Below are positions 33,353-43,139 of a stretch of 64,000 nucleotides of DNA, piece after piece (within the stretch, counting starts at the first letter, position 1; each line of letters begins with the position of its first letter). The notes beneath the pieces were generated by a model. The model saw only the letters and a program-made list of their open reading frames with translations, ran no database searches and had not been told where the DNA came from. A program made the position numbers and the translations under genes. The DNA is from Chara braunii (taxonomy: Eukaryota > Streptophyta > Charophyceae > Charales > Characeae). The stretch covers positions 752,565 through 816,564 of the forward strand of contig BFEA01000384.1 in the NCBI GenBank assembly GCA_003427395.1, read 5' to 3'.

Positions 33353-34024
33353 TTACAGATATGCAGGATGTCCGTTGCGACAGTACGGACAGTCGTACAC
33401 ATAATGGGTCGTCGACAGACGATATTCCTCCTCTCGAAAAACAGTCTCTAAGTTGTGGTCCCTATGTTCCACTTTCCAGAAAATCTCGTCACAGTTATCG
33501 AGAAGGTAGTGCAACTGAGAGTGCACCAAACAGTCGACTTTGAAGTTGAGCTCCTTCCTTAATGCCGCATCGTGTGATAACCGATCTCTGAAGCATCTGA
33601 GCGCACCCTCGGCCGTGGGGCTGCGAAACGCTTGCACAAAATTGAGGGCGACTCCTCGGAACTCCTCCCTTGCAATGAAAAGCGCTTTCATCTTTCGACC
33701 GTCAACCTTCACGGTCGTGAACAGCGTCACGACCGTCGTGTTACGGTTGAATACCCGAATGCAACCGTAATAATCTATGATGACCGGTGCGGGAACAACC
33801 GGTTGTCCCATGCAGAACCAGGCACAAAGCTTTACGTGCCTCATGTCGGGGTCTGACCATCTCTGCTTTGCACAGAGGACGCGCCACTCGTCCGTCATCT
33901 CTTCACGAGTGGCAGGTTCTGGATCACCTTCGTGACAGGGTGGTCGTATTTCGAACACGTCATTCGTGTCGGAACCACCTCTTAATCTCGACTCATTCAT
34001 ATCCGGCGCAAGTCTTGCAACCAC
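33353..34024 (-). CDS. family B protein, copy B2 (223 aa, unknown function)
   Basis: This is the best preserved family B member over the shared region. The blocks in order are EWRVLCAKQRW, HVKLCAWFCMGQP, PVIIDYYGCIRVFNRNTTVV, TLFTTVKVDGRKMKALFIAREEF, ALRCFRDRL, LNFKVDCLVHSQLHYLL, EIFWKVEHRDHN and a terminal YDCPYCRNGH. The end motif C-X2-C-X2-G-H could be half of a zinc site, the other ligands perhaps being the cysteines of KLCAWFC. It is in tandem with B1 and B3. The N-terminal part seen in B3 (RDRGSNMWYLYW) is missing or upstream in another frame. No known domain recognised. Confidence 0.6.
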   Translation of the reverse strand: MVARLAPDMNESRLRGGSDTNDVFEIRPPCHEGDPEPATREEMTDEWRVLCAKQRWSDPDMRHVKLCAWFCMGQPVVPAPVIIDYYGCIRVFNRNTTVVTLFTTVKVDGRKMKALFIAREEFRGVALNFVQAFRSPTAEGALRCFRDRLSHDAALRKELNFKVDCLVHSQLHYLLDNCDEIFWKVEHRDHNLETVFREEEYRLSTTHYVYDCPYCRNGHPAYL

Positions 34025-34269
34025 CTCTCAATCTCGACTCATTCCCAACACGTAATTCGCGCGCAACGGTCAGACTCACTCTACTATTGAAGACCACGGG
34101 GTGGAAAAAATGACAACAATGACGAGTTAGCTCAGACTAATTTCAACAACGAGGTCGTCGATGAACCGCGAGGCTGTCCTATGAGTACAGCAGCAAAGTG
34201 CGAACTAACTCGGAGTTGTGGAAATCCCCAAATAGGAAAGGCTCACATAGCAGGTCAAGGCGACTGGTG

Positions 34270-35160
34270 TCCATCCTCACAGTAAGGACAGTCATAGATC
34301 TGTCTCCGCCTACCACCTACGAATTCCAATGTTTGGACACCCGAACGGTGATGCGAAACTTTTCAAAGAGTGTAGTCATTGTAGTTGTCATTGTGTTCCA
34401 ACGTGAAGAATATCTCCTCACATAATCCGAAAAGGAAGTGAAGTTGGGCATGCACCAAACAGTCAACCCTTTGATTCAACTCTTTTGCTAGCGAAGGATC
34501 TATTTCGAATCGATCACGGAAGCGCTTCAGAGCACCCGCGGACGTGGGCTCGCGAAAGTGTTCCCTCACAAGGAAGAAAACTCTCATTCGCTTACCACAA
34601 AGCTTGCCCGTCGTGAAAAGAGTTAGTACAAGGGTGCCACGGTTGAACAGACGAACTCGGCCATGGTAGTCTATGATCACAGGAAAACGCAACTGCGGCT
34701 TCCCGATGCAGTACCATGCGCAAAGTTTAGCATGTTGGTCGTCCATACAATCCCAGTCTTGTTCGAAGCGCAGCGAGCCCCAGGAATCTACCATATCCTC
34801 GACGTCTACCTTCTCCTCCTGATTGGATGGAACTTCCCAAAGTTCGACTTCTTCTAAACTCCAGTAGAGGTACCACATATTTGATCCTCTATCACGGACT
34901 ATTGTAGTTTGTCCATCAACAACACGTGTTTCGGGTGCAATGTAACCGTCGAGGTCGACCCCAGCTTCGATATGCGGATAATCGCTGTCAAGACTGAGCG
35001 TTCCTCGTGCCCAAATGCATTTGTTCATGATGATAAGATCCGTATCCACATTCTCGATCGAAAAGGAATACTCGCTCGCGTACGACGAGGTTTCGTAGGA
35101 CGTTGTCTCGTATACAACGTCGCACGATGTTGTGTCGTCGTCATGCATCCTACAGGACAA
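34270..35160 (-). pseudogene. family B protein, copy B3, with one in-frame TGA
   Basis: The longest family B member. It has an acidic Ser/Thr/Tyr-rich N-terminus, RDRGSNMWYLYW near residue 90, an acidic linker, then the family blocks KLCAWYCIGKP, PVIIDYHGRVRLFNRGT, MRVFFLVREHF, RFRDRF, VDCLVHAQLHFLF and FFTLEHNDN. A TGA at 34363-34365 ends the frame, but the same frame continues to YDCPYCEDGH and a normal stop near 34270, so the family C-terminus is intact beyond a single nonsense change. Confidence 0.62.
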
Positions 35161-35225
35161 GAAACCAGAATTAGTTCGCAGTTAAGGAGTTCGTAGCTAA
35201 CAAATCCGAATCAGTTCGCATTTAA

Positions 35226-37894
35226 CTAAACGGGTACGTCGGACGGACCGGATAGACAGCCTTCCCCCAGGGCCACAAGCGCTTTCTCGCAAACGGATGT
35301 CGGTATTGTTAGGCCTGTCACGAATTTGCTCTCATCCGTCCCTTTGCGAAAAGGTCTTCTCCAGGAATAAGCCACGGTTTCGGTGCGTTGCCATTGTTCC
35401 TCATCCGAAGTGGAAAGTTTCCACCTCTTCATCCAAGCGCCAGAGTACCTTTCGCGAAGATCGGACGAGTGACCTGTAGGCACCCACCACTGTATACATA
35501 AACAACCGAAATGAGGTGAGGAACGGTCGACCACAACCTCAGACTGTGCTCTGCCAACCCAGAACGGGACACCTTGAGACAGTTCCTCATCAGGCGGCCT
35601 AACAATCAGAAAATCACCTTTGTTTATATGGCGTCGAGGGTCGAAGTCCACTTTTGGACGGCCCGCCGTCGGTTCTACATATGTCAGCGAAGCATCTGGC
35701 GAAGGAGGGTCGGTTTCTTGAACTTCCTCCACAGTTTCGACTGATTGTGGCCAGAAGGTGTGAGGGTACATCTCGGGCTCGTTCGCCCCGAGGACATCCT
35801 CTTCGTCACCCTCTTCCGCCTCCTTCGTTTGCTTTGGATCATATCGTCCGCCTAGACGAAGATTGCTTTCCAGTAAGACAAAGCATCCTCCCGCTTGTCG
35901 ACCTCCTCCTTTCGATATGTCTGCCACATGTGTCTATGCTGTTCGAGGACGTCCATAAATTTTTGGACACTGTCACGAGCCATCTGAAAATCGTCTTTAA
36001 CGACACGGGGAATAACACATGGTTATGGAGGGGAGGCAGGGCCTGCATACTGCCCATCGACAACCGGGAACCAGTGAACCGGTCTGCCTTCCAGCATCCA
36101 TTCCGCATCAGTACAATCCTTCTTGTACACCATGACGGGACTGCCGTCACGCATGAAGAATTTGAAGAGATGCGGTTTCGACACGCCGACGATGCTTTTG
36201 TCGACGTATCGATCCACTACCCGGCGCCAATCGACAATGTGATCAAGCTCAATGCACTTCGGCTGTATCTTGTGCGACGACTCGATAAGCGAGAACAACT
36301 GCTTCATGGTGTAAGCATCGTTGTCCTTCGGTTTTTTCGAGAAAACACTAAAAGGCGCGTCTATGTCGGTATGTGTGTGGCCAACGAGCATGAACCCCAC
36401 TTCGACATCTTCGAAAATCCCGAATCTCATCAGAAGAGAGGCCAAACACATAAGGTATTGGTTTTTGTTTTCCCTCCAGCAATTGTCCGCCTGGATTCGG
36501 AGGTGGCGTGACCATTTCTGTCCCGACGCCTGCAACTCACATAGAGTCCGCATAACGCACGTCATGGTGCCATCGGAACCGTGCGCATAGAAAGGCAAAT
36601 ACGTGTAAACATAAATGGACAGTTTCCTGCCGTGAGCTACGACCACGGTCAGGTTCGTTTTCATCATCATGTCGTGTCGATGATCCTTGGAGTAATTATA
36701 CATGCCGGTGTGAGGAATGGTTGTCTTTTTCTGATCCATTCCATCCACTATAAGACAGAGGTGTTCCGCGGGGTTCAGAATGGAACGAAGTTTTCAGTCA
36801 GCGTAATCCGCACGGTGAGCGACCTGAACTAGTTGGTGTTTGCGGTGCTTTTCATCGAAATCCCTACGGTCACGAAGGCGAAGGGCGTTATCTCTGGCCT
36901 GTCTAAGGCGGACGCACTCGCCACACTTTGTGAACGAGTTGGACTTGGCAAGGTCGGCATGCCACAAGTACTTCCTCCATATGGAGTAGAAGACTCGCTC
37001 CGAAACGACGGTCTGACCCGCCGCTTCCAAGTCCGCCTTGATGGACTCATATACAAGGAGCTTTGTGAAATAAGCAGGGAGCCTAACTTTAGGTCTCTGC
37101 GAGGTCCCCCTCACAACCATTTCGTTAGGCATATTATCTTCATGTTCTTCCACGAACCTTGTCACGCGAGCCAGCATGCTCACATACTCCGGTCTCGGGT
37201 TCAACAATCCCCATCGACCATGCCGTCCACGGACGACCTCGTCTGACTTGCACTTGCTATAACGACGAAATGTGTTTCGACATATCCCTATTATTTTGCA
37301 CCAACCGGTGATTCACACACGGCGTTTGCACTGCACTGGTTGGACTCTTTCCAGACCACCGTCGAGGATAGTGAAATTGTCGAGGGTTTGCATCCACCAC
37401 TCGATCCTCCTTTCGAGGGACATTTCGTAATAGGCTTCGCGCACCGGTTTGATATGGTCAATGGTCAAGACCCGAAGACACTTGTTCTTACAACATTTGT
37501 GTGTCGGGACGAGCGCAATGTTAGTTTCATTCAATCGACTTTTGGCCCTCTTCGAATGTTCTGACCTTCTAACCGGCCTAATTTTCCGATTATATCTTCT
37601 CCTTTCTCCAGGTAGGGGATGAGACAAAACCTGAAGGACTGCTTCGGGAGTTCCAGGGTGACTTTTGGTCGGGGACCTATGCGCTGCGCCTAGGAATTTT
37701 GATTTGTCCGTGGGAGCCGTTCTCGGCAAATCAGATTGGGAGGATTCCGATGAACTGTAGAAATCTGTGTCTACAAAACCAGTCTGCCAATTTTCCATTG
37801 CACCCGTGGCTATAATTTTTCCGGCTTCACATGCAATTCTCTTACGCACGTTCCATTGCCTGTTCCCTATCAGACGCGTTTCTACCAAATGCAC
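35226..37894 (-). pseudogene. DUF7869-type protein with RNase H-like core, candidate transposase of X
   Basis: One frame runs from 37894 to about 35860 without introns, broken by TGA at 37313-37315, TGA at 36794-36796, TAA at 36023-36025 and TAG near 35860. The C-terminal part (35927-35226) is in another frame. The domains start with a Lys/Arg-rich N-terminus with a Cys pair (KCCKNKC), then ICRNTFRRY and FTKCGECVRL. The core is CLIVDGMDQKKT, ADNCWRENKN and VGHTHTDID, the pattern I know from DUF7869 proteins of algae, oomycetes and corals. The C-terminal module PFWVGRAQ with CIQWWVP is also typical. The spaced aspartates resemble a DDE/RNase H active site. It is the only transposase-like protein seen in X, but that role is inferred. 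Confidence 0.7.
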
Positions 37895-38008
37895 CGCACT
37901 GTTTCCGATCAGATCCGTTTCTATCGGGCGTACCGCAGAAGTCTACCCACCAACTACCGATTGTAGTCAAATGCTAGGGGTTGGGTAACTTCAATGCTTT
38001 CAGACAGT

Positions 38009-38377
38009 CTACCCGCTGTCCGCACGAGTTTTGATCCAGTCGTTTCGGACACGCCACATAACTGTGTCCACGAACATCCATCCACCGGGAAACATCTCGA
38101 CATCCCGAATACCCTCACTATCGGGGATTAGCGCTGTAGATACGCGCTGACCGTCGGGAACGTCGGTAAAGCGAACAAAACGACGCCGAGCGGACGTCGT
38201 AGACGAGCCTGAATGATTCGTCCGGGTCAACATCGAGAACTCCCTTTTCAAACCGCAATGGCGATCAGAGAGAGTTTCCGGGCTGCTGTCACAAGGACTA
38301 CGTTCTCGAACATCGTCTTCTCCGTGTTGTCGTGACGGTGGCGTTGGCGTGACACAGTGGACGGATTGTACACCCAT
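38009..38377 (-). CDS. short ORF upstream of the DUF7869-type gene, possible N-terminal exon
   Basis: A 122-residue ORF with a Ser/Arg/Thr-rich first half and a better ordered second half (RRFVRFTDVPDGQRVSTALIP, MFPGGWMFVDTVMWRVRNDW). It ends 115 bp before the start of the DUF7869-type frame on the same strand, so it may be its N-terminal exon or a separate small gene. No family recognised. Confidence 0.35.
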   Translation of the reverse strand: MGVQSVHCVTPTPPSRQHGEDDVRERSPCDSSPETLSDRHCGLKREFSMLTRTNHSGSSTTSARRRFVRFTDVPDGQRVSTALIPDSEGIRDVEMFPGGWMFVDTVMWRVRNDWIKTRADSG

Positions 38378-38455
38378 TTGAAGAGACTATTCACACGAAA
38401 ACTGTACAACAAGAAAATCATGTCAACGTATGACGAGGTCAGGGAAATAAACAAG

Positions 38456-39370
38456 AGGGAGTAAACTCGCATTTCTAATATTTATCACAAAACAGTGGAA
38501 CATCAACATTTGAATCCATATCGTTTTGTCGGACCCTGATTTGAAGCTCAAGTGCTATCTCAAGTCCGACTCCTCTCCCACTCGTTCAATGTGCAAGTGG
38601 TTTGGATATGTCCGAGTAAACTCGCACTTTTTCTGGCGAGAGTACAAATGCGAGCTGATTCGGACTTATTCACCGTACAGTAAGAAATTAAGTTCCTGGT
38701 TGGAACAAGAGCGAATACGTTCACACTTGAAACGAGCATTTCGATTTCGAAATTGGGGGTACAAGTGCGAGTCAATTCGGTCTTATCCACTAAACAACAA
38801 GAAATTTAGGGGCGTGGTTAGTTCAAGTGCCAATAAATTCGCACTTCAAACGAGCATTTCAATTACGCCGTGCAATAAGAAATTACCTTCGTGGTTGGTT
38901 CAGTGGCGAGTTAACTCGCAAATAGAAAAGGACTTCATTTTTTTGGGCCGAGAAGAGACGCGACTTTACTTCTCGAGTGCTTTGATTTCGAGACTGTGAG
39001 TACAAGTGCGAGTTAATTCTGACTTACCGAAAGAGTAACAAATTTAGGGGGATGGTTGGTTGAAAAGCGAATAAATTCGCACTTGCAAACGAGCATTTCC
39101 ATTACGAAACTGGGGGTACAAGTGCGAGTTAATTCTGACTTATCGACTAAACAGTAACAAATTTAGGGNNNNNNNNNNNNNNNNNNNNNNNNNNNNNNNN
39201 NNNNNNNNNNNNNNNNNNNNNNNNNNNNNNNNNNNNNNGACTTATCGACTAAACAGTAACAAATTTAGGGGGCTGGTTGGTTCAAGAGCGAATGAATTCG
39301 CACTTGCAAACGAGCATTTCCATTACGAAACTGCGAGTACAAGTGCGAGTTGTTTCCGGCTTGTTCTGCA
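38456..39370. repeat. 118-bp tandem repeat, two X palindromes per unit
   Basis: TACAAGTGCGAGT-type starts occur near 38642, 38759, 39001, 39118 and 39342, spaced by about 118 bp or multiples, with the N gap at 39169-39238 inside. Each unit has one palindrome (AAGTGCGAGTTAATTC...), a spacer with AACAAATTTAGGGG and TGGTTGGTTCAA, a second palindrome (GCGAATAAATTCGCACTT) and CAAACGAGCATTTC. The stretch separates the left gene block from the right half of X. Confidence 0.85.
39169..39238. other. assembly gap, 70 N
   Basis: Run of N inside the 118-bp tandem repeat, so unit number there is unknown. Confidence 0.99.
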
Positions 39371-39419
39371 TGTAGTACGAACCACAGATCGTGCGTTGTT
39401 TATTCCGGGGAAGAAGGTA

Positions 39420-40990
39420 GATGGCGCAGGAAGGGAAAGAGATCACGAATTGATTGAGAGAGATGTCGCGGCGAGGGAGAGAGATTGCGCACCAATGGAG
39501 AAACATGGCGCAGCAATGGAGATAGCAGGCGCATCGATGGTTAGCGATGGCACATCAATGGAGAAAGATGGCGCACCGAAGGAGAGAGAAGGACATAGAT
39601 GGCACGGCGGTGGAGATAGATTGGGAAAGATATTGCAGCGATGGAGATAGATTGGGAAAGATAGCGCAACAATGGAGATAGATGAAGAAAGGTCGGGAGG
39701 GATCGCGCAGCAATGGTTAGCGATGGTTAGCGATGGCGCACCAATGAAGAAAGGACATAGATGGCCATTGTAATGCGCAGCAATGGTTAGCGATGCCGCA
39801 GCGATGGAGAGAGCAGGCACAGCGATGGTTAGCGATGGCGCACCGTTGGAGAGAGTTGGCTCAGCGATGACCAAGATTAGTTGTTGCACAACATCAGTTC
39901 CATTATCAAAGTGACATCCATCGCGTTAAACCTTCGTTAAGCATACCTGTCACTTGTTTCGTGCGATTCCACAGTGATGGGCGGCTGCGCCGACGGCGGC
40001 CTGAAACAACAATACAATGACGATGGTGGGATCGCGCAGGAGAGATGGAGAGCCTCTGGCGCAGGGATGGAAGTTGCCCGGTGGTCGAGAGAGATCGCGC
40101 AGTGATGGAGTGAGATGGAGAGTGATCACTCAACGATGGAGGGATATCGTGAGGCGATGGAGAGAGATCGCACAGGGGCGATGAAGAGAAATCGCGCAGC
40201 GATGGAGAAGAGATCACGAAGGCCCGAAGGTGCCCAACGAATCAGCGATAGTGATAGCCAGCGCTGCGATGGGATAACACTGGCCAGGGCTTCGATAGCG
40301 ATGGCCAGCGCTACGGTGGAGAGCGCACCGATGGAGAGAGATGGCGTAACGATGAAACGGGTTACAATGGCCAGCGTTGCGATGGCAGCGATAGCGATGG
40401 CCAGCGCTGCGATGGGAGCGATAGCGATTTTCAGCGCTGCGATGGTCAGGCGAGCGCGACGGCTGCGATGGGGGATGGCCAGCACTGCGGTGGAGAGCGA
40501 TGGCGCACCGATGGAGAGAGATGGAGTACCGATGAGAAAGATGGCGCAGCGATGGAACGCGTTACAATGGCCAGCGCTGCGGTAGCAGCGATGGCTTTGT
40601 GTCGCGTTACAATAGCCAGCGCTGCGATGGCAGCGATTGTCAGGGCTGCGATGGTCAGGCGAGAGCGACGGCTGCGATGGGGGATGGCCAGCACTGCGGT
40701 GGCAGCGATAGCGATGGCAGCGCTAGCGATAGCGATGGCAGCGATAGCGATAGCGATGGCGCTAGCGCTAGTGATAGCGATAGCGATGGCAGCGATAGCG
40801 ATAGCGATTGCACTAGCGATGGCGCTAGCGATGGCGCTAGCGATAGTGATAGCGATATAGATGGCGCTAGCGATAGCGATAGCGATGGGGGATGGCCAGC
40901 ACTGCGGTGGCAGCGATAGCGACGGAACGCGTTTCTATTCACTCAAGCGCTGCGATGGCAGCGATAGCGATGGCAGCGATAGCAATAGCT
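39420..40990 (+). repeat. GCGATGG/GCGCAGCGATGG low-complexity array
   Basis: Repeats of GCGCAGCGATGGAGAGAGAT and GCCAGCGCTGCGATGGCAGC pass at 40690-40920 into a hexamer-like GATAGC/GATGGC tract. The frames on both strands (Ser-Asp repeats on +, Ser-Leu repeats on -) are by-products. Longer duplicates are visible, such as GGGGATGGCCAGCACTGCGG near 40469, 40679 and 40887. Confidence 0.9.
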
Positions 40991-41139
40991 TTGGTCGTGA
41001 TGGCGATGAGCTAAGCGCATCGATGACGATGGTGAATGGCGAGCGTTGGAATGGATTACGGACTTTGTATATCCAACGCCGTTGACATTTGCAAAATGTC
41101 CCAATGATTGCGACACCGGAACTTATAGATTCCCGGTGT

Positions 41140-41225
41140 TTTTGACCTCGGCGCATAACGAATTGCCGCGCCTCGGCGCGCAATGAACCGTCGCCTGGCC
41201 TCGGCGCGCAACGAACTGCCTCGCC
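41140..41225 (+). repeat. three short units with CCTCGGCGCGCAA
   Basis: CCTCGGCGCATAACGAA, CCTCGGCGCGCAATGAA and CCTCGGCGCGCAACGAA follow each other at about 30-bp spacing. No gene. Confidence 0.8.
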
Positions 41226-42289
41226 GGATTCTTGCGCCTGACCTCGTGCGTCGGATCATGCCGATCGACGGTCCAGACTACAACTGCGAAAATGACCTTG
41301 CCTGCCCCTTGTTTTCTGGAATTGTCATATCATTGCACGCCGGAGTTGACGGAGATTTTGGGGCCTCTGGCATGTAAGTGGCTCCGTTCATCTGCGCTGT
41401 TCAAAATTGTTGATCGACGGCCGAGAATTTTTGGTACCTCTGACCTTTCGAGTCCCAAGCTGCCCTTACCCTTTTATAGGCCCTGGCGTCTTATGGGCCC
41501 AGGCGTGCGATATGCGAATCGATACGGCCCCACCTTGATCTCGACGCGAGGCCTGTTGCAGGAAAGTATAAAAGGCGTTGCCACCCTTGTGCTATCCCTT
41601 TTGTTGCCGCTCCACAAGTCAAGTCGCGCTATCGCTTCCGCGCGCGTTCTGATATTTTGTCTTCAGCCCCCACCTCCTTCCGCCATAGCCCGTTCACTCT
41701 TCGCTCTTCGCTCCGTCCGCAGTTGCCGCATTGTGTTCGGTTCGCTCTCCGTAGCTCACTCTTCGTGGCTAGATTTCCATTCGCCATAGCCGGTTCGCTC
41801 TTCCTACATCGATGTCCCTCCACCATAGCTGGTTCGGTGGTCGTACATCCATATCCTTCCGACGTTGGTCGCTCGCTCAACGCACGACGAAGGTAAGATT
41901 CTGTAACTTCAGTTGTCCTATTCTGTGTCCGATGTCCGAACAGATTCCCAGATTCCCTGTCTCTACCTGCAGGATATAACGCCGCAGTTGCCGCATGTTG
42001 AACCCCGAATCAATTCCCGGTTTTGTTGTTTCGCCAACGGACGTGTTTTGATGTCTTTTCTCCACCCTCCACCTCCGTCCGCCATAGCCGATCCGCGTTT
42101 CGTAGCTCGATTACCTTTCGCCATAACCATGATAACGTTTGTATAAAGCTGCTCGATTCCCTTCGCAACTTATAGTCGTCACTGTGCATGGTGAACCCCG
42201 AATGAATACCCAGTTTTTGTTGAACACCGAATCAATTCCCGATTTTCGCTCACCTGTCCCTTGTGAGGTCGCCGACCTGACATATATAT
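41226..42289. other. gene-free C/T-rich stretch before the right gene block
   Basis: It contains repeated words CGCCATAGCC-GTTCGCTC (41682-42090) and, towards the end, ACCCCGAATCAATTCCCGGT-like palindrome variants at about 42002, 42196 and 42229. The ORFs 41232-41789 and 41913-42146 show no domain. Confidence 0.5.
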
Positions 42290-42915
42290 ATAACCGAATC
42301 AATTCGGAGTTTTGTTCATCCATCCCAGCGAGGTCGGAAGTGATCCACAACTGCGAGTCGGTTCGCTGTTTGCGACCTACAGTGCTTGAGAAGTCACAAC
42401 TGCGAGTTAGTTCGCACTTGTAGACACCCATGTCGTGCGTCTTTCAGGTCTACATTTCCACAACTCCAAGTCAGTTCGCAATTTCCCCAAGATAAGCCGC
42501 CTTTTGTTAAATGTGACTTTCGCGCTTCCAGGACTGAGGGTTGCAATTGTTGTATTGTCTCCAAAACTCCGAGTTAGTTCGCACTTGTCGATACCCTTCG
42601 CACTTGTCGATAAACCACATCTTACTCGTTTCGAGGGCAGCGAGTCGGGTCGCAATAGACGACTTCATTCCCAGAACTCCGAGTTAGTTCGCACTTTCCT
42701 GAAGATAAATCACCTCTTCCTCGATTCTAGGACAGCGAGTTCATTCGCACTCTTTCCGTGGAGCTGCTGTCTTCCCTCCGAACTCACTCTGCCAGAGGAC
42801 TGTTGTCTTTCCTCTCCTTTACCCAATTGTTGTGACTTCGTGTGCATTTCAAACACCCATCTCTTACGTCCTTTTCGTCCTCCATTTCGTCAAGGGCGAG
42901 TTAGTTCGCACTTTG
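42290..42915. promoter_or_regulatory. cluster of X palindromes upstream of the + strand gene
   Basis: Palindrome copies near 42290, 42350, 42392, 42460, 42555, 42677, 42733 and 42890 follow the form CTGCGAGTTAGTTCGCACTT with variation. The spacing is irregular (40-160 bp), so this is not a simple tandem repeat. Their position before the right-hand gene suggests operator-like sites or binding sites for an X protein, which is an inference from position only. Confidence 0.5.
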
Positions 42916-43139
42916 CTTCTGTAGTGTTAGGAAAACCTCGTTGCTTTCCTCCCAGTCATCCGATTTGGTCTGAGGTTGGGCGTATTAGTCAACGGGTGGG
43001 AGCTCAATGGCGTCCGCAAAGACCACATCCACAAGCGCTGGGCCATCAGCAATCTACTTCTCCGTATTTCCATACAAGGGAAACACAATGGTTTTTGGAC
43101 TTCGTTGTTCAGGAGAACCTTGTTGGGCCAGCTGTTTTC

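Noticed and set aside
34363-37315. Recoding of TGA as a sense codon in X genes
   Set aside because: TAA and TAG stops also occur in the same elements, and the gypsy copies show the same kind of lesions with sense codons in the sister copy.
40599-40919. Ser-Asp repeat protein
   Set aside because: It is a by-product of the GATAGC/GATGGC tract. The opposite strand gives a Ser-Leu repeat frame of similar length.
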